A DNA stretch of 64,000 bases from Lepidodermella squamata (Eukaryota; Gastrotricha): the NCBI GenBank assembly GCA_047495785.1, contig JBLDXI010000048.1:1178001-1242000 (forward strand), in the 5' to 3' direction. Below the pieces are notes generated by a model. That model saw only the letters and a list, made by a program, of their open reading frames with translations. It made no database searches and was not told the DNA's origin. Below are positions 24,269 to 34,200 of this stretch, piece after piece; positions within the stretch are counted from its first letter, which is position 1, and every line of letters starts with the position of its first letter. The position numbers and the translations under genes are program-made.

Positions 24269-25235
24269 TTAGGGGCCATAACAATTCATCCAGCCCATTT
24301 TTCGCAATTTCCAAACATTTCCAAAAGCTTTCCAAACTTCGGTACTGTAACCAGCGAAGTCTTCCTGTCCAAACTGTATCCTGTATAGTTTTCGATTGGC
24401 TGGCTGAGACTTCCCTTTGCAGTGCTCAAGGAGTAATTTCACGATTTTAACATGACCCCTTTCTGCAGCATGATGAAGCGGCGACATGCCCGAACTGTCG
24501 CACAATGGCACTGCGGCTCCATTTGCGAGCAGCAACGTTACGATTTCAATGTAACCATCTCGAGCTGCTCCCATCAACACTGTCCAGTTAACTCTGTTTT
24601 GATAGTTAACATCAGCTCCTCGGGATATCAAAAGCTTAAACATTTCGATGTTCTTCGTTTTTGCAGCGAAATAAATCGCGTTTTGGGTATGGATATCGAC
24701 AGTTGTGACATTCGCTCCAGCATTCAGTAAAACCGCAGCCAATTCGACATGTTCATTCCACGCCGCTGCCATGAGAGGTGTGGTATCGTCGCCATCTCCA
24801 GCGTCAACATGAGCGCCTTCTTTCAGAAGAATCCTCGCAATTTCGGCCCGCTTTGCAGAGTGGCCTGTGCAGTAGGCTGTGATGAACAAAAGAGTAAACT
24901 TTTCAACAGCTGGACTTCCGCAACCGTAAAAGTAGTGCGGCCAACGCCAATTTGCGTCGAAATACTCATCCTCTTCGTCCTTGATCTTACGGATGTATGC
25001 TTTGACTCCAGCAACATTAGGCTTCACGTCCAGGCGATTGGCAAGCTGCCAATCTACAGGCTTGAAGTCAGGTCAGCAAAATATCTCTGTTTAAACCAAA
25101 CATCGGTAATAATTCTCAAATTTCAAATAAACAAACGTCATTCATTTCTACAATTTTCCGCGGACAGCATTGCGTCAAATCCATCGCTAGGGATAAGCAT
25201 ACCAAGGTGGAGAGTTGTAGTGATAGGTAAGTCAT
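24269..25235 (-). CDS. Secreted ankyrin-repeat protein, paralogue 2
   Basis: Two exons: 25235–25137 (33 codons) and 25060–24269, joined by a 76-bp phase-0 intron (donor GTTTGT, acceptor CTTCAAG). The product is 296 aa. The N-terminus TYLSLQLSTLVCLSLAM looks like a signal peptide; exon 1 ends in a CC…VEMND stretch alignable with the exon 1 end of paralogue 1. Exon 2 carries the same leader (ANRLDV, NWRWPHYF, FTLLFITAYC) and about five ankyrin repeats with TPLMAA, LLISRGADVN, LLANGA and SPLHHAAERGH. Sequence identity to paralogue 1 is moderate, so the duplication is not recent. The gene is divergent from the Ser-rich gene at 26030, with about 0.8 kb between starts. Confidence 0.83.
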
Positions 25236-25884
25236 TTCTCAAAACTTTTGTTGACGAATTTGGATAGTTTGAAAGGGCGAAGTGGAATGCGGTGGTGGGA
25301 TCATGGAAGAATTTAACAATTCAAATTAGATTCGAACCCAACCCACTAAATCACATGATAATGCCGGGTTTTTTCTGACCTCCTGATTCTCATGAAGTTA
25401 TTCTCACGAAGTAGAATACAATTATATAAACTCAATTTCAAAAAGTCCTAGCTGGAAACAAACTGCTACGACATTATATGAATAATGATGGAAACGAAAA
25501 TACATTTGAAAGTACGACTTTATTATAGGGCACCGAAATAGCATGAGGAATCTTTGGGTCTCAGTGCCCTCAATTAGGAAGCGCTTATGCATTGCGTGGA
25601 AGTGATTTAACAGAGTGCATCACGTACGTCCGCGTATTGTTTGACCCCTCAAGTATTTGACCCCTTAAAACGGCTCTGAATTGCTATGACAACCTGCAAA
25701 GAAACCTATCGGTTGCAGAATGTATTTTTTAGATCTACTCTCTAAATAAACAAATTAAAAACTAGGTCACGTCATGAAAAAACTTGGCATGTTTTTTTAC
25801 GCGCCGTCAAGATTTGGGTTCCGATTTTCTTTCAAACACACAATAGCTAATTGTTAACCACAATGATTTTTTTTTTCTTGCACC
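25236..25884. promoter_or_regulatory. Divergent intergenic region, ankyrin 2 / Ser-rich 2
   Basis: The 0.65 kb between the start of ankyrin gene 2 (minus) and the conserved promoter block of the Ser-rich gene (plus). It must contain the ankyrin promoter, but I cannot place a TATA box for it. It includes two TTTGACCCCT repeats near 25639–25668. Confidence 0.4.
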
Positions 25885-25932
25885 GTCTGAGCAAATACGC
25901 CCACAGATCAGGAGACAGCATCGCATAAATAG
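25885..25932 (+). promoter_or_regulatory. Core promoter block with TATA box, gene at 26030
   Basis: GTCTGAGCAAATACGCCC, CAGATCA and GCATCGCATAAATAG, with the TATA-like CATAAATAG at 25924–25932. It matches 20587–20636 almost word for word. Here the ATG is 97 bp downstream rather than 34, so the 5' UTR has gained sequence or a short 5' UTR intron ending GTTTTAG. Confidence 0.7.
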
Positions 25933-26029
25933 GAAACAAATCCAGTATACTTTGTTTTGTTTAGCGTTATAGGCACGTTTTCCAAGACCATTAGAGACAT
26001 TTTTTGTTTTAGTTTTAGAAAATCCCAAA

Positions 26030-26607
26030 ATGAGCCGAATTCATCTTGTTGTCGCACTTGCATTCTTCCTGCTGGGAGCCGTTCTATCGGCCCCGCTAAA
26101 AGTTTGTTGATAAGTTCAGGAATTGCCTGTACCCTAAAATAAATGTTGTATAGTCGGCGGAATCCAGCGAAGAGTTGGCTTCAAACAGTGACTCGAACAG
26201 TGCTGATTCTCAGGAAGACGTAAAGAACCTACTGAAGCGTGACACGAATGCCGCTCTAGACGTTTGTCTACTTTGATATTTTCATACTGCGACTGAAAGC
26301 TTCTATTCTGTTAAATTCAGTCTTCGGCAGAATCCAGCGAAGAAAACGCTGCGCAGAGTGCGGAAGAAGACCAGTCTTCGGAAGAGGACGTTAAAAAGCA
26401 AGTCAAGCGTGACACCCAGGCAGCTCAGCAGGTAGGGTAGTTTGTTCTCGATGGGCACATAACCTGGGAATTTTCCCTCGTTAGGATTCGAGTTCTGCTA
26501 GTAACTCAGCCGGTTCCAGCGTTGAGGCTTCGGCTGAGGTTGGCGCGCAAGCGAGCGCTGAAGATTCATCGGCTGAGTCGTCCGAGGAAATCAAGCCCTC
26601 GGCTTGA
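26030..26607 (+). CDS. Secreted acidic Ser/Glu-rich repeat protein, paralogue 2
   Basis: Four exons: 26030–26101, 26154–26261, 26321–26431 and 26485–26607. Each is the same length as its counterpart in the gene at 20671 (72, 108, 111 and 123 nt) and all introns are phase 0 and 52–59 bp. The product is 137 aa. The signal peptide ends SAPLK. Exons 2 and 3 encode SAESSE-type repeats ending in dibasic KRDT motifs; in the first repeat QQKRDTQA has become LLKRDTNA. Exon 4 is nearly identical in DNA to its paralogue although the introns have drifted. A candidate poly(A) signal lies at 26896. Function unknown; low-complexity acidic composition suggests an extracellular matrix, calcium-binding or processed-peptide role (inference only). 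Confidence 0.85.
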
Positions 26608-27114
26608 AAATTTCCCGGCCTTTGTGAACGATTGTAGAACTAAATATCCCGCACCCTATGAATAGTTCATAATTGCATGCTATAAGATTAGTAAAAAATC
26701 TATATCTGAACCTAGCCGGCCAAGATTGACGAATTGGAATAACCGGTGGAGATGAGTAAATCGAGTACGGCAGGTAAACGACATACGAGTTTTGCATCGT
26801 TAAACTTTAAATTTCCACATATAATCGGCCTATGATCTAGTAGGCAATTCAATATTGGTAAGCAATATCAAGTTTTCATTGCAGCCATTCCATCAAATAA
26901 ACTTCCAAATTCTTTGGACTTGGGAGTTATCAGTCATCATCTTCATCGCGTTTTCGTAACCTTCGCATGCGCAAGCCTGTTTTATGGAATACCTGCAGTT
27001 TCCAGAGGACAGAGGACGTGTCTCCATGTTAGCTAAGAAAGTCGACTATATCGGATAAAGCCGGCTCTATCTGGCAAAAAAAAATTAAAAAAAAATAATA
27101 ATAAAAATAATAAT
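26608..27114. other. Intergenic with candidate poly(A) signal
   Basis: Contains AATAAA at 26896–26901 for the preceding gene and an A-rich low-complexity stretch at about 27075–27112 that abuts the foldback element. I see no gene. Confidence 0.5.
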
Positions 27115-27232
27115 GCGCCAATGAAAAATTTTATAAATCAAAATATGTTTGACCCCCATGACCTAGCGGCACCGATACTATGAGGGCATGTGGGTCAAAC
27201 ATATTTTGATTGATAATATTTTTTATTAGCGC
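27115..27232. mobile_element. 118-bp foldback element (MITE-like)
   Basis: Long inverted repeat. Perfect 19-bp inner arms, ATCAAAATATGTTTGACCC (27137–27155) and its complement (27192–27210), extend inward with one mismatch to 24 bp and outward imperfectly to GCGC at both ends (27115 and 27232). The loop is about 26 bp (27161–27186). Size and structure fit a miniature inverted-repeat element or a hairpin. I cannot identify a clear target-site duplication. Confidence 0.65.
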
Positions 27233-27518
27233 ATAAAATTAATCAGTGGCACACTCGTCCACCCTCAGCTATTCCTGGTCTGCTAAAAATTTGTCTGCTA
27301 GCCGCAGCGACGTAAGGCGAAGAATCCATGAAAAAGCTACAGCGAATAAATACAACTCGATAATTGTTTCAAGTGTCTGACGGCTAGAAAGAAGCTTAGT
27401 CATCTATGTAAATTGCATGCATGACTTCCTCCTAACAAATAGACCCCGTTTATCTTGATTCCCATTTAGCTGATGGTATAGGAAAAAATTCAACTGTAGA
27501 TAATAGAGCCTGTGCATC

Positions 27519-28215
27519 ATGCTATCGAATAGGTTTCTTTTTCTTCTGATTGTCTCATTTTTGTTTTACTGCAGCTTATTTGCAGCTCCTTTACAGGTAT
27601 TTCACTTGATTTCAATGCATCAAACTAATCTGAATACACACACCGTAACAGGATTCTCCAGATGACGACAGTGGGTTAGTAGATAAAGATTCTAAAGCGG
27701 GAAAATGCCGAAATAACGCCGATGTTTATGATACTGCTGCTGAGGACACATCAGATCTGATTGACCAAGATGACAACTTGATCTCAGAGGCAGATGATCT
27801 CAACAACCAGCATCTGATTTTCAAGAGAGCTCCAGGGAAATCAAAGGAAAAGGGCGATAAGAGCAAGCATGGAAAGAGTAAAGAGAAAAAGGATTCGAAG
27901 GAAGACAAAAGCAAGTCCAAGGAGCGCAAAACCAAGCCAACTTCAACCTCGAGCACAACCACGTCGACAACATCTACCACGCCCACATCTACCTCCTCTA
28001 CTACGTCAACTTCAACTTCTACCTCAACCTCAACTACAACAGCTACAACAACTTCAACTAAATCAGCATCGACAACTGCTTCGCCTCAATCGACTCCGAC
28101 TTCAACTGCTAAAAATCAGGCGACAACATCAAGGTCTGAACTTAGCATCCTCCTGTTACTCGCAATTGCATTCCCCTCTGTTTTGGGTTTTGGCCAACTG
28201 TGCTTGACCTTTTGA
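27519..28215 (+). CDS. Secreted mucin-like Thr/Ser-rich protein, 213 aa
   Basis: Two exons, 27519–27596 and 27652–28215, separated by a 55-bp phase-0 intron. Exon 1 encodes only a hydrophobic signal peptide ending AAPLQ, the same layout as the Ser-rich genes and the large mucin. The mature protein has an acidic segment (DDDSG … DQDDNLISEADD), a dibasic FKRAPGK site, a Lys-rich stretch of KSKEK/KSKER words, then about 60 residues of nearly pure Thr/Ser (a likely O-glycosylated stalk). It ends in a hydrophobic C-terminus (LSILLLLAIAFPSVLGF) that may be a GPI-anchor signal or a membrane anchor. AATAAA follows at once at 28217. I recognise no named family. Confidence 0.82.
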
Positions 28216-28216
28216 C

Positions 28217-28222
28217 AATAAA
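28217..28222 (+). terminator. Poly(A) signal AATAAA
   Basis: Two bases after the stop codon of the mucin-like gene. A second AATAAA lies at 28520 if transcription continues. Confidence 0.45.
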
Positions 28223-28301
28223 AAGAGGTATCTTGCTAATCCAGAATGGACCCTCTCCTTTTCATTCGAAATCAGAATTAATTTGTTATCTATCTCTTTA
28301 G

Positions 28302-28387
28302 CTAGACTGGAAACATTGGCAAATGAGAAGCTCGCTCTAGAAAAGCAGCGACAGGCAATTCTGAATGTACAGCCTTCATCGACTTGA
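28302..28387 (+). CDS. Orphan coding-like terminal exon (uncertain)
   Basis: After a good acceptor (CTATCTCTTTAG) there is an open 86-nt stretch ending in TGA that reads RLETLANEKLALEKQRQAI, a charged, helix-prone sequence unlike the neighbouring UTR. To be translated this way it needs an upstream exon supplying one base. A donor at GAG|GTATCT (28226) would join it, but only in a frame that is not the main frame of the preceding gene. It may be an alternative 3' exon, an exon relic, or chance. Confidence 0.25.
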
Positions 28388-28541
28388 ATCACGATCCAAA
28401 AAACGAGTTGCCCACCCTACAAGAACGTGATTACCTCGCCGAAAATATCCATGGTTTACCTTTCAGTTGACAAGTACATATTTTTTATTGAATCTTGCGA
28501 GTGATACTTACCTTGTAAAAATAAATGACTGCTTAGCCTCA

Positions 28542-28547
28542 TATAAA
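28542..28547 (+). promoter_or_regulatory. TATA box for the gene at 28731
   Basis: TATAAA within CATATAAAAAG, about 185 bp before the chosen start codon. The presumed 5' UTR holds at least one upstream ATG near 28630 with a short reading frame. Confidence 0.5.
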
Positions 28548-28730
28548 AAGACTCGACCACTTCGGTTTAGGCAAACACAGGCTCGCATTACTCTCTTTCA
28601 GGCAAACCTGAGATTATTTACTAGTAACGATGATTCTTGAGTGGCGCAGATGCTTTTTTCACTGCACTACATGTCCTACAGGGTATTAAATCGCTACCGA
28701 GTTGGCATTACGGCGGGAAGTTTCTGATCC

Positions 28731-29264
28731 ATGAAAGGCGTGTCTTTTCAGCTGCTTCCACAGGAAGTAGTAAGAATACCGCACCAACATGGCGGAAGTC
28801 AAGTCCTTGTCCAGTTCAACGCACCCGAGCCGGAGACGCCCCGGAGAAATTCATGCTGTTCAGCTAATTCCTTACTTCAACTTTTCGCCTTTTTCTTATT
28901 CATCGTATGGCTGGTTGTTTTGCTGAAATTTGTCCCTTTTCCTGGGCCAATTGATCAAGATTCATGTGAAAATTGCCAAGAGTACAATCCGGCTGCGATG
29001 CAGAACGAACTAAACAGGTTATCTCGCCAACTCAACTACACTTTGGAGGTATTTTTTTGAAAAATGTCCCGACATTGATAAAAAAAATATGTTCAATAGG
29101 ATTTTCAGCAAATTAGACGAAGGAATGCGTCCTCGGCAATTATTGCCCAGATTAGCCATTACCATTTCGATGAAACGGGTGCGCAATCTGCGGAAGAAAA
29201 TGATGACTATGAAGACGAAAGTGAAGAATCAGTCGGAATTGGCTCTGTGATTACTCCAGACTAA
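28731..29264 (+). CDS. Small single-pass membrane protein, 157 aa
   Basis: Two exons, 28731–29048 and 29109–29264, with a 60-bp phase-0 intron. The start is the first ATG after an in-frame stop at 28725. About 47 polar residues (ending RRNSCCSANS) precede a strongly hydrophobic segment (LLQLFAFFLFIVWLVVLL) and a C-terminal region with CENCQEY, an N-glycosylation site (NYT) and an acidic end (EENDDYEDESEES). With no N-terminal signal peptide and an internal hydrophobic segment, a type II topology is likely: N-terminus inside, C-terminus outside. AATAAA at 29295–29300. It is convergent with the Pro-rich gene at 29329, only 64 bp between stops. Family not recognised; a further 5' exon is possible. 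Confidence 0.72.
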
Positions 29265-29273
29265 CAATTGTCT

Positions 29274-29300
29274 TTTATTTAAGCTGGAATGTCAAATAAA
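29274..29300. terminator. Overlapping opposed poly(A) signals
   Basis: AATAAA at 29295–29300 on the plus strand serves the membrane-protein gene. TTTATT at 29274–29279 is AATAAA on the minus strand for the Pro-rich gene. Each signal lies beyond the other in its own transcription direction, so the two mature mRNAs should overlap antisense by several tens of bases. Confidence 0.6.
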
Positions 29301-29328
29301 ATTATCACTTTGCTTTCGTCATTATTGG

Positions 29329-30131
29329 TTAACTATCTGGCTCATTGAGAGCCCCATCTCGTCGCCATGGCCGATTTCCACCGCTCGGATATCTTTCGCG
29401 GCTTCTGTCGTTGTGATAGTTGTTATTGTTCCCGCCTAAACCGACGCTGACAGAAAACCCCGGTGTTAACTGATAAGTAATTGAAGCTGGCGGCCTTGGT
29501 CTTTGCGGTGGTCTGTTGTAAACCACAACGGTAGCTGTTATTTAGACAATAATCCACTTTAAAGATGAATATTCTGACTCTTAGAATGACTCACGTGGAG
29601 AGGGTGCGATAGGTCGATATACTACCACAGGTGGCGGCGGAGGGGGAGGGTTGTAGACGGGAACTGGGTAGTAAGTCGGAGGGGGTGGTGGCCTATAGAT
29701 AACCACTGGAGGTGGGGGTGGCGGCGGTGGATAGTAAACAGCAGGGGGTTGATAATACCCATCACTGGCCGCATCTCCGTCCCATACCCAAGTTGGGCCA
29801 GGGGCTGAAAAGTGAACATTTCAAGAAAACTTGTGCATTCAAAGCGCTTTTCTTACAGTTTACGTAGACTGGTGGGGCAGGGGCAGGCGGAGGTACCTGT
29901 AAAAGCTCTAATGATCGGAGAACTCAGATCGTAACGCATCCTTACATAAACAGTGTCTCCATTTGGAAGATAGATGATCTGTTGAGGTCGCCGTGTTGTT
30001 CTTCTAATGATGTACGTATTAGGATCGCCATCATCAGTCTGAACAATCACAAGACTGCGATTTGTCTGTGAGTTTTGAGCTGTCGCGAAGGATAGACAGC
30101 ATCCTAGGATGAGGCAAACAGCTTTCAACAT
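29329..30131 (-). CDS. Secreted proline/tyrosine-rich protein, 213 aa
   Basis: Four minus-strand exons: 30131–29946, 29896–29857, 29804–29595 and 29534–29329. Introns are only 49, 52 and 60 bp, with clear signals (GTAAGG, GTAAGA and GTGAGT donors; ACAG, TTTCAG and AACAG acceptors). The joined frame is 642 nt. A signal peptide (LKAVCLILGCCLSFATAQ) is followed by a Thr/Arg region with YIIRRTTRRPQ and IIYLPNGDTVY. Exons 2–4 encode repeated proline blocks alternating with Tyr motifs such as VVIYRPPPPP, YYPVPVYN and VVVYRP. A Gly/Asn/Arg tail follows (GLGGNNNN … RSRERYP). Composition resembles structural cuticle or matrix proteins, where Tyr can be cross-linked (inference). It shares the (V/I)YRP motif with the gene at 34716. 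Confidence 0.85.
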
Positions 30132-31276
30132 GATTTTTCACAGAAATTCAACAAGTGAAGGAAAGAAGGGTTCTTACACCAAACCATCAGCACGCATTAT
30201 TCGTGTTCAAGTTTTTTCTCTGCTTTGGCAGTGTGTCTGACTCTTTCTCAAGCTAAAGCCGCGTTATTTAGATTCCCTGAGATTCACGGATAACAGCCAC
30301 GTGTTACTTGATGAGAAGAGTAATCCATTCAAATTAGCATCTGCCCCCATGAACACGACGCATATCGGTGTTTAAAGTTCATTTCATTTTATTTTAGTAT
30401 CCTTGGAAGTTGGTGATTCATTCAGAAATTTCAAGAATGACGAAGAAGAATACACGGCGTATGAAAATTTCACGGCCCATTTAGTGTGGTTTCGGTGTTT
30501 ATGATACGGTCATCATGTATGCTAATGTCACCTGCTGCCTCGCTAGAACGCACAAATTACAAGCATGGCAGGAAAGAAGAAAACCGCACACATATACCTG
30601 GATAGCTCGATTATTCATTGGTGCAAGGTACGCGCATCTTTTTCCAGGCATATGTCCAGGCATACCCATGACTAGCCTCTGTGCCGAACGTGTGCTCGCT
30701 AATGAGACATCGCATATTCGCCGCGTTCCTATGTGATGATACGCCCACCTGACAGCGAACAAAAACCCATCGCGCTGTGTTTACGCGCATACATTTGGCT
30801 ACTACGCCGAAGGCCATTTTACGCCACACAGCGATGAGACAATGAGAAAAAATGCGGCAATGTATTGTCCCTACAACCTACGTACTTGTTATGTGATTAT
30901 AGGGGTTTAACCTAATTTTGAAAAATTCAGAAAAAAATCTGAATAACTCAATCTTAAATGTCCTCATTTCGGATTTACTGAGAGATTATTCGGAATTTTT
31001 ATAGATTTTTGCGATAATTTTTCGGATGATTCCAGTTCTGGCAGCTTTTTTTGAATAAAAGAACCATTTTCCTATTTGGCCATGGTCAATAACAATAAAA
31101 AATAAGCCGTGTGGCCGCGACTGGGCTCAGGCTTCGGCATATTACCTACGGATAAGATGATAGTAAACACGCCTCTCTGCGTACACGTCGTTGTAATTAA
31201 CTAGCGCTTCTGAGCAAGAGTCGGCATCGCGACACGAAGTTATAACAAGACACCTCTGCGCGGCGCATACCGCAGA
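30132..31276. promoter_or_regulatory. Divergent intergenic region, Pro-rich / large mucin
   Basis: 1.1 kb between the start of the Pro-rich gene (minus) and the start of the mucin gene (plus), so it must hold both promoters. I cannot place either TATA box with confidence. It contains an AT-rich stretch at 30900–31070. Open frames at 30499–30829 occur on both strands without coding support. Confidence 0.45.
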
Positions 31277-34200
31277 ATGGCGCGGTCCGATAGTTGCACT
31301 CACCCATATGCGGCGACGTGCTGGCTCTTGATCGCTCTCATATCGGCAACTGTTTCCTTGCCGCTAAAGGTGAGTTTGCACCCTTCAAATTTGTTACCTT
31401 TTGAACTCAATGATCCTGTTGTAGGAAAAGAAGTACGATGATGGTTTTGTCATGATTTTCGGCGCCGATTTAGCCTCAGATTTAGCCAATAGGCCGATTT
31501 ATGTGGCGAAAGAGGAACGAAGCAGGGTGGTTAAGCAGTACCAACGGGAGACTACTACCAGATCGAAGACTTTCACTCACCCTAATGTACCGAATAACTA
31601 CCAGTTGGATCAAGTTTGCAACGGCTGGTTAAATGAGCAAATAGCAGCATTAAGCCGGACAACGTGGAAATTTCCGGATATTTTCGCGACAAGTGGCACT
31701 ACGCCACGGACGACTACAACGAAGAAACCAGAGGAGTGGGAGTTCTTTTTCGAGGACACTACCGTACGTCGAACCACCCAGAGAAAAACTACTCCGAACG
31801 ATCTGCGAACACGAACTCCGCATCAATCGACTGACGATTGGACTGTTTTCATCGAGGAAATCACTCAAAGTCATACTACGCCTCAAACGATGACGAAGAC
31901 TACAAATTGGTGGGAAGATCAGTGGGCTAGACGAACTACTACAACTAAAGAAATTATTCATAATCCTTTCTTCAGTACAACACCTTCAAAGAGGCCGACT
32001 TCCACTACAGAGAGAATTGAAGACACCGCTACAACTTTAATTTTAGTTGAGGAGACCACTGCTGCGAGGGAGACCGAATCGATCACTCAAAGGCTGACAA
32101 CGACCCTGCTGGTCACTAAGGAAGCTGAGACAACCACTCATCAAGCTGAAACTACGATGATTGCGACCACGGAGATGCCTACTCAAACCACAGGAAAATC
32201 CCGAAATCAAGAAACGACGTTGAGAACATTAACAACTGGAGCTTACGAGACTACGGCCGAGCCAGAAATGACGACTGTAGTAAAGGATTTTGAAACTACT
32301 TCGATTGCTCATACTACGCCAGTGGTTGAAACCACGAAATCACCTACGACGTTGAGATCTGGATCGACTTTTGCGGCTACTTCAACTCAGCAAGTTAAGC
32401 AAGGCTTCGAAACTACTATTAGACTGAATATGGACAAAGGAACCACAGCTGGGCAATTAACGACCCAGGTTATTACGACTTTGAGATCTACTCCGGCTGA
32501 GGCTACTACGATTCTAGAAGAAACTACTGCTGCCATTACTACGGCAGAAACAACTAATCAACCAGAGACTACTCATGCAGTATCGACTGCGGCTCCGTCA
32601 ACACTTCAGCTGACGACAACGACTCCGGTAACAACAACTACTACTGCTACTGTTACTGTTGCCAAAACCACTGAAATGCCAACGACAACTACTCCACTGG
32701 CAAAAACGGCCACAACTACTGTAACTATTCCAACAACCACTGAACGGTCTACAACGACTACTACTGTTACTACAACCAAGGCTACGACCACGACTACCCA
32801 AGCTCCAACTACGATTGCTTCAACTATGGCTGCAACAACAGCTCAAGAAACGACATCCCAAATCTTGACTTCAAAGCTATTAGCTGAAACCACTACAGCT
32901 CACAATGAGGTTACAGCGACGAGAAGAGACCCGATAACAGTCATCGGAGTTGCTCAGCAAACAGCTAAAATCGAGACGACAGCTGTTGCTTCAACTACAT
33001 TGGCAAATAAGGAGACGACGGTTTATCCTTCGACTGAAGCGCCTGCGACTACTCAGGTTTCAACCACGATCCACCACGAAACTTCGAAACCTCTGTTTGA
33101 TATGATGGATTTGAGCAATGTTACTGATATTCATGCGCAGAATGTTAGCAGGCCACCTGTCATACTCTGGCCTGCTGGAGGAAGGGTTACTCTACAGCCG
33201 CTTGAAACTCAAAAGCCTTCTAGAGCTTCTACAGTTGGCGTTACGGTTACTGAGAGCAGTTACATTTCGAACTACAGCAGATCGACTGTTCCTGAAATCA
33301 GAATAACCACCTCTGCCGAAAATAGGTCTTCTGAGGTCACTACAACTTCAGCGTATCACACTACAGCAGTTTCAAGCACTGCCAGCAGACTAGAAACAAC
33401 TGCTTCAGTTTCTGCTAATGTGACTACGACGCCTTACAAGGCTAATGGAACTAGACCAGTGATTCCGGACATTAGAATAACCCCAGGGTCTTGGTGGTTG
33501 AGCCAACAACAATCTACAACCACAACTCAGAAGACATCAATTGAGGGAAATACCACTGTACATACCACTGCACATACCACTCAGCAGTCAATTTCGAGTC
33601 ACGCAACAAGTACTTCGTCATATTCCGTCACTACGGCTGAGGTTACCCATTCAGCTTCGAATCACAGCCGACCCGCGATTCCAGAGATACGAATTACTAG
33701 TGAGAAGGCAAACTCAAGCTCCACAACATCCCGTCCTCTGAATGTAACCAGCTCAACGTCTTCTTCTGAAACTGTTACTTCAAGTTCCTCTCAAACGACT
33801 GCAGAGCTGCTCACGACGACCAACTACAAAGCTGGGTCTAGGGAGCCTATCCCAGAAGTTCATATTACTCGTCCTACGAGCACCGAGAATCAAACTTCCA
33901 AGGCATCAAACTACACCGGCACGACCTCATCTCCAGAATCAACAACTTACCACTTGGGAACGAGAGGCAACGTACCTGAGGTTCATGTCACTCGACCTAC
34001 GAGCGTCGAAAATCAAACGTCCAAGGTATCAAACTACACAGGTACGACCTCATCTCCAGAATCGACAACTTATCACTTAGGGACGAGAGGCAGCATTCCT
34101 GAGATTCATGTCACACACCCTCCTAGCTCAGAAAACCATACATCAGTCCTACATACGCCGAGTCAACTGAATCAAACCGAAATTTCGTGGTCTGAGATTA

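Noticed and set aside
24749-25267. 172-codon plus-strand frame
   Set aside because: It lies antisense to the ankyrin gene, whose repeats, splice sites and paralogue are clear.
25320-25350. tRNA T-loop (GGTTCGAATC on the minus strand)
   Set aside because: The flanking bases do not pair as a T stem and no D or anticodon arm is found upstream.
29853-29945. Unspliced ending of the Pro-rich protein (…TGTSACPCPTSLRKL)
   Set aside because: A 49-bp intron with GTAAGG and TTTTACAG restores a continuous proline-rich frame through three further exons; the unspliced ending is an artefact.
32598-32801. Minus-strand Val- and Ser/Cys-rich frames
   Set aside because: These are reverse-strand shadows of the ACT/ACA Thr codons of the mucin.
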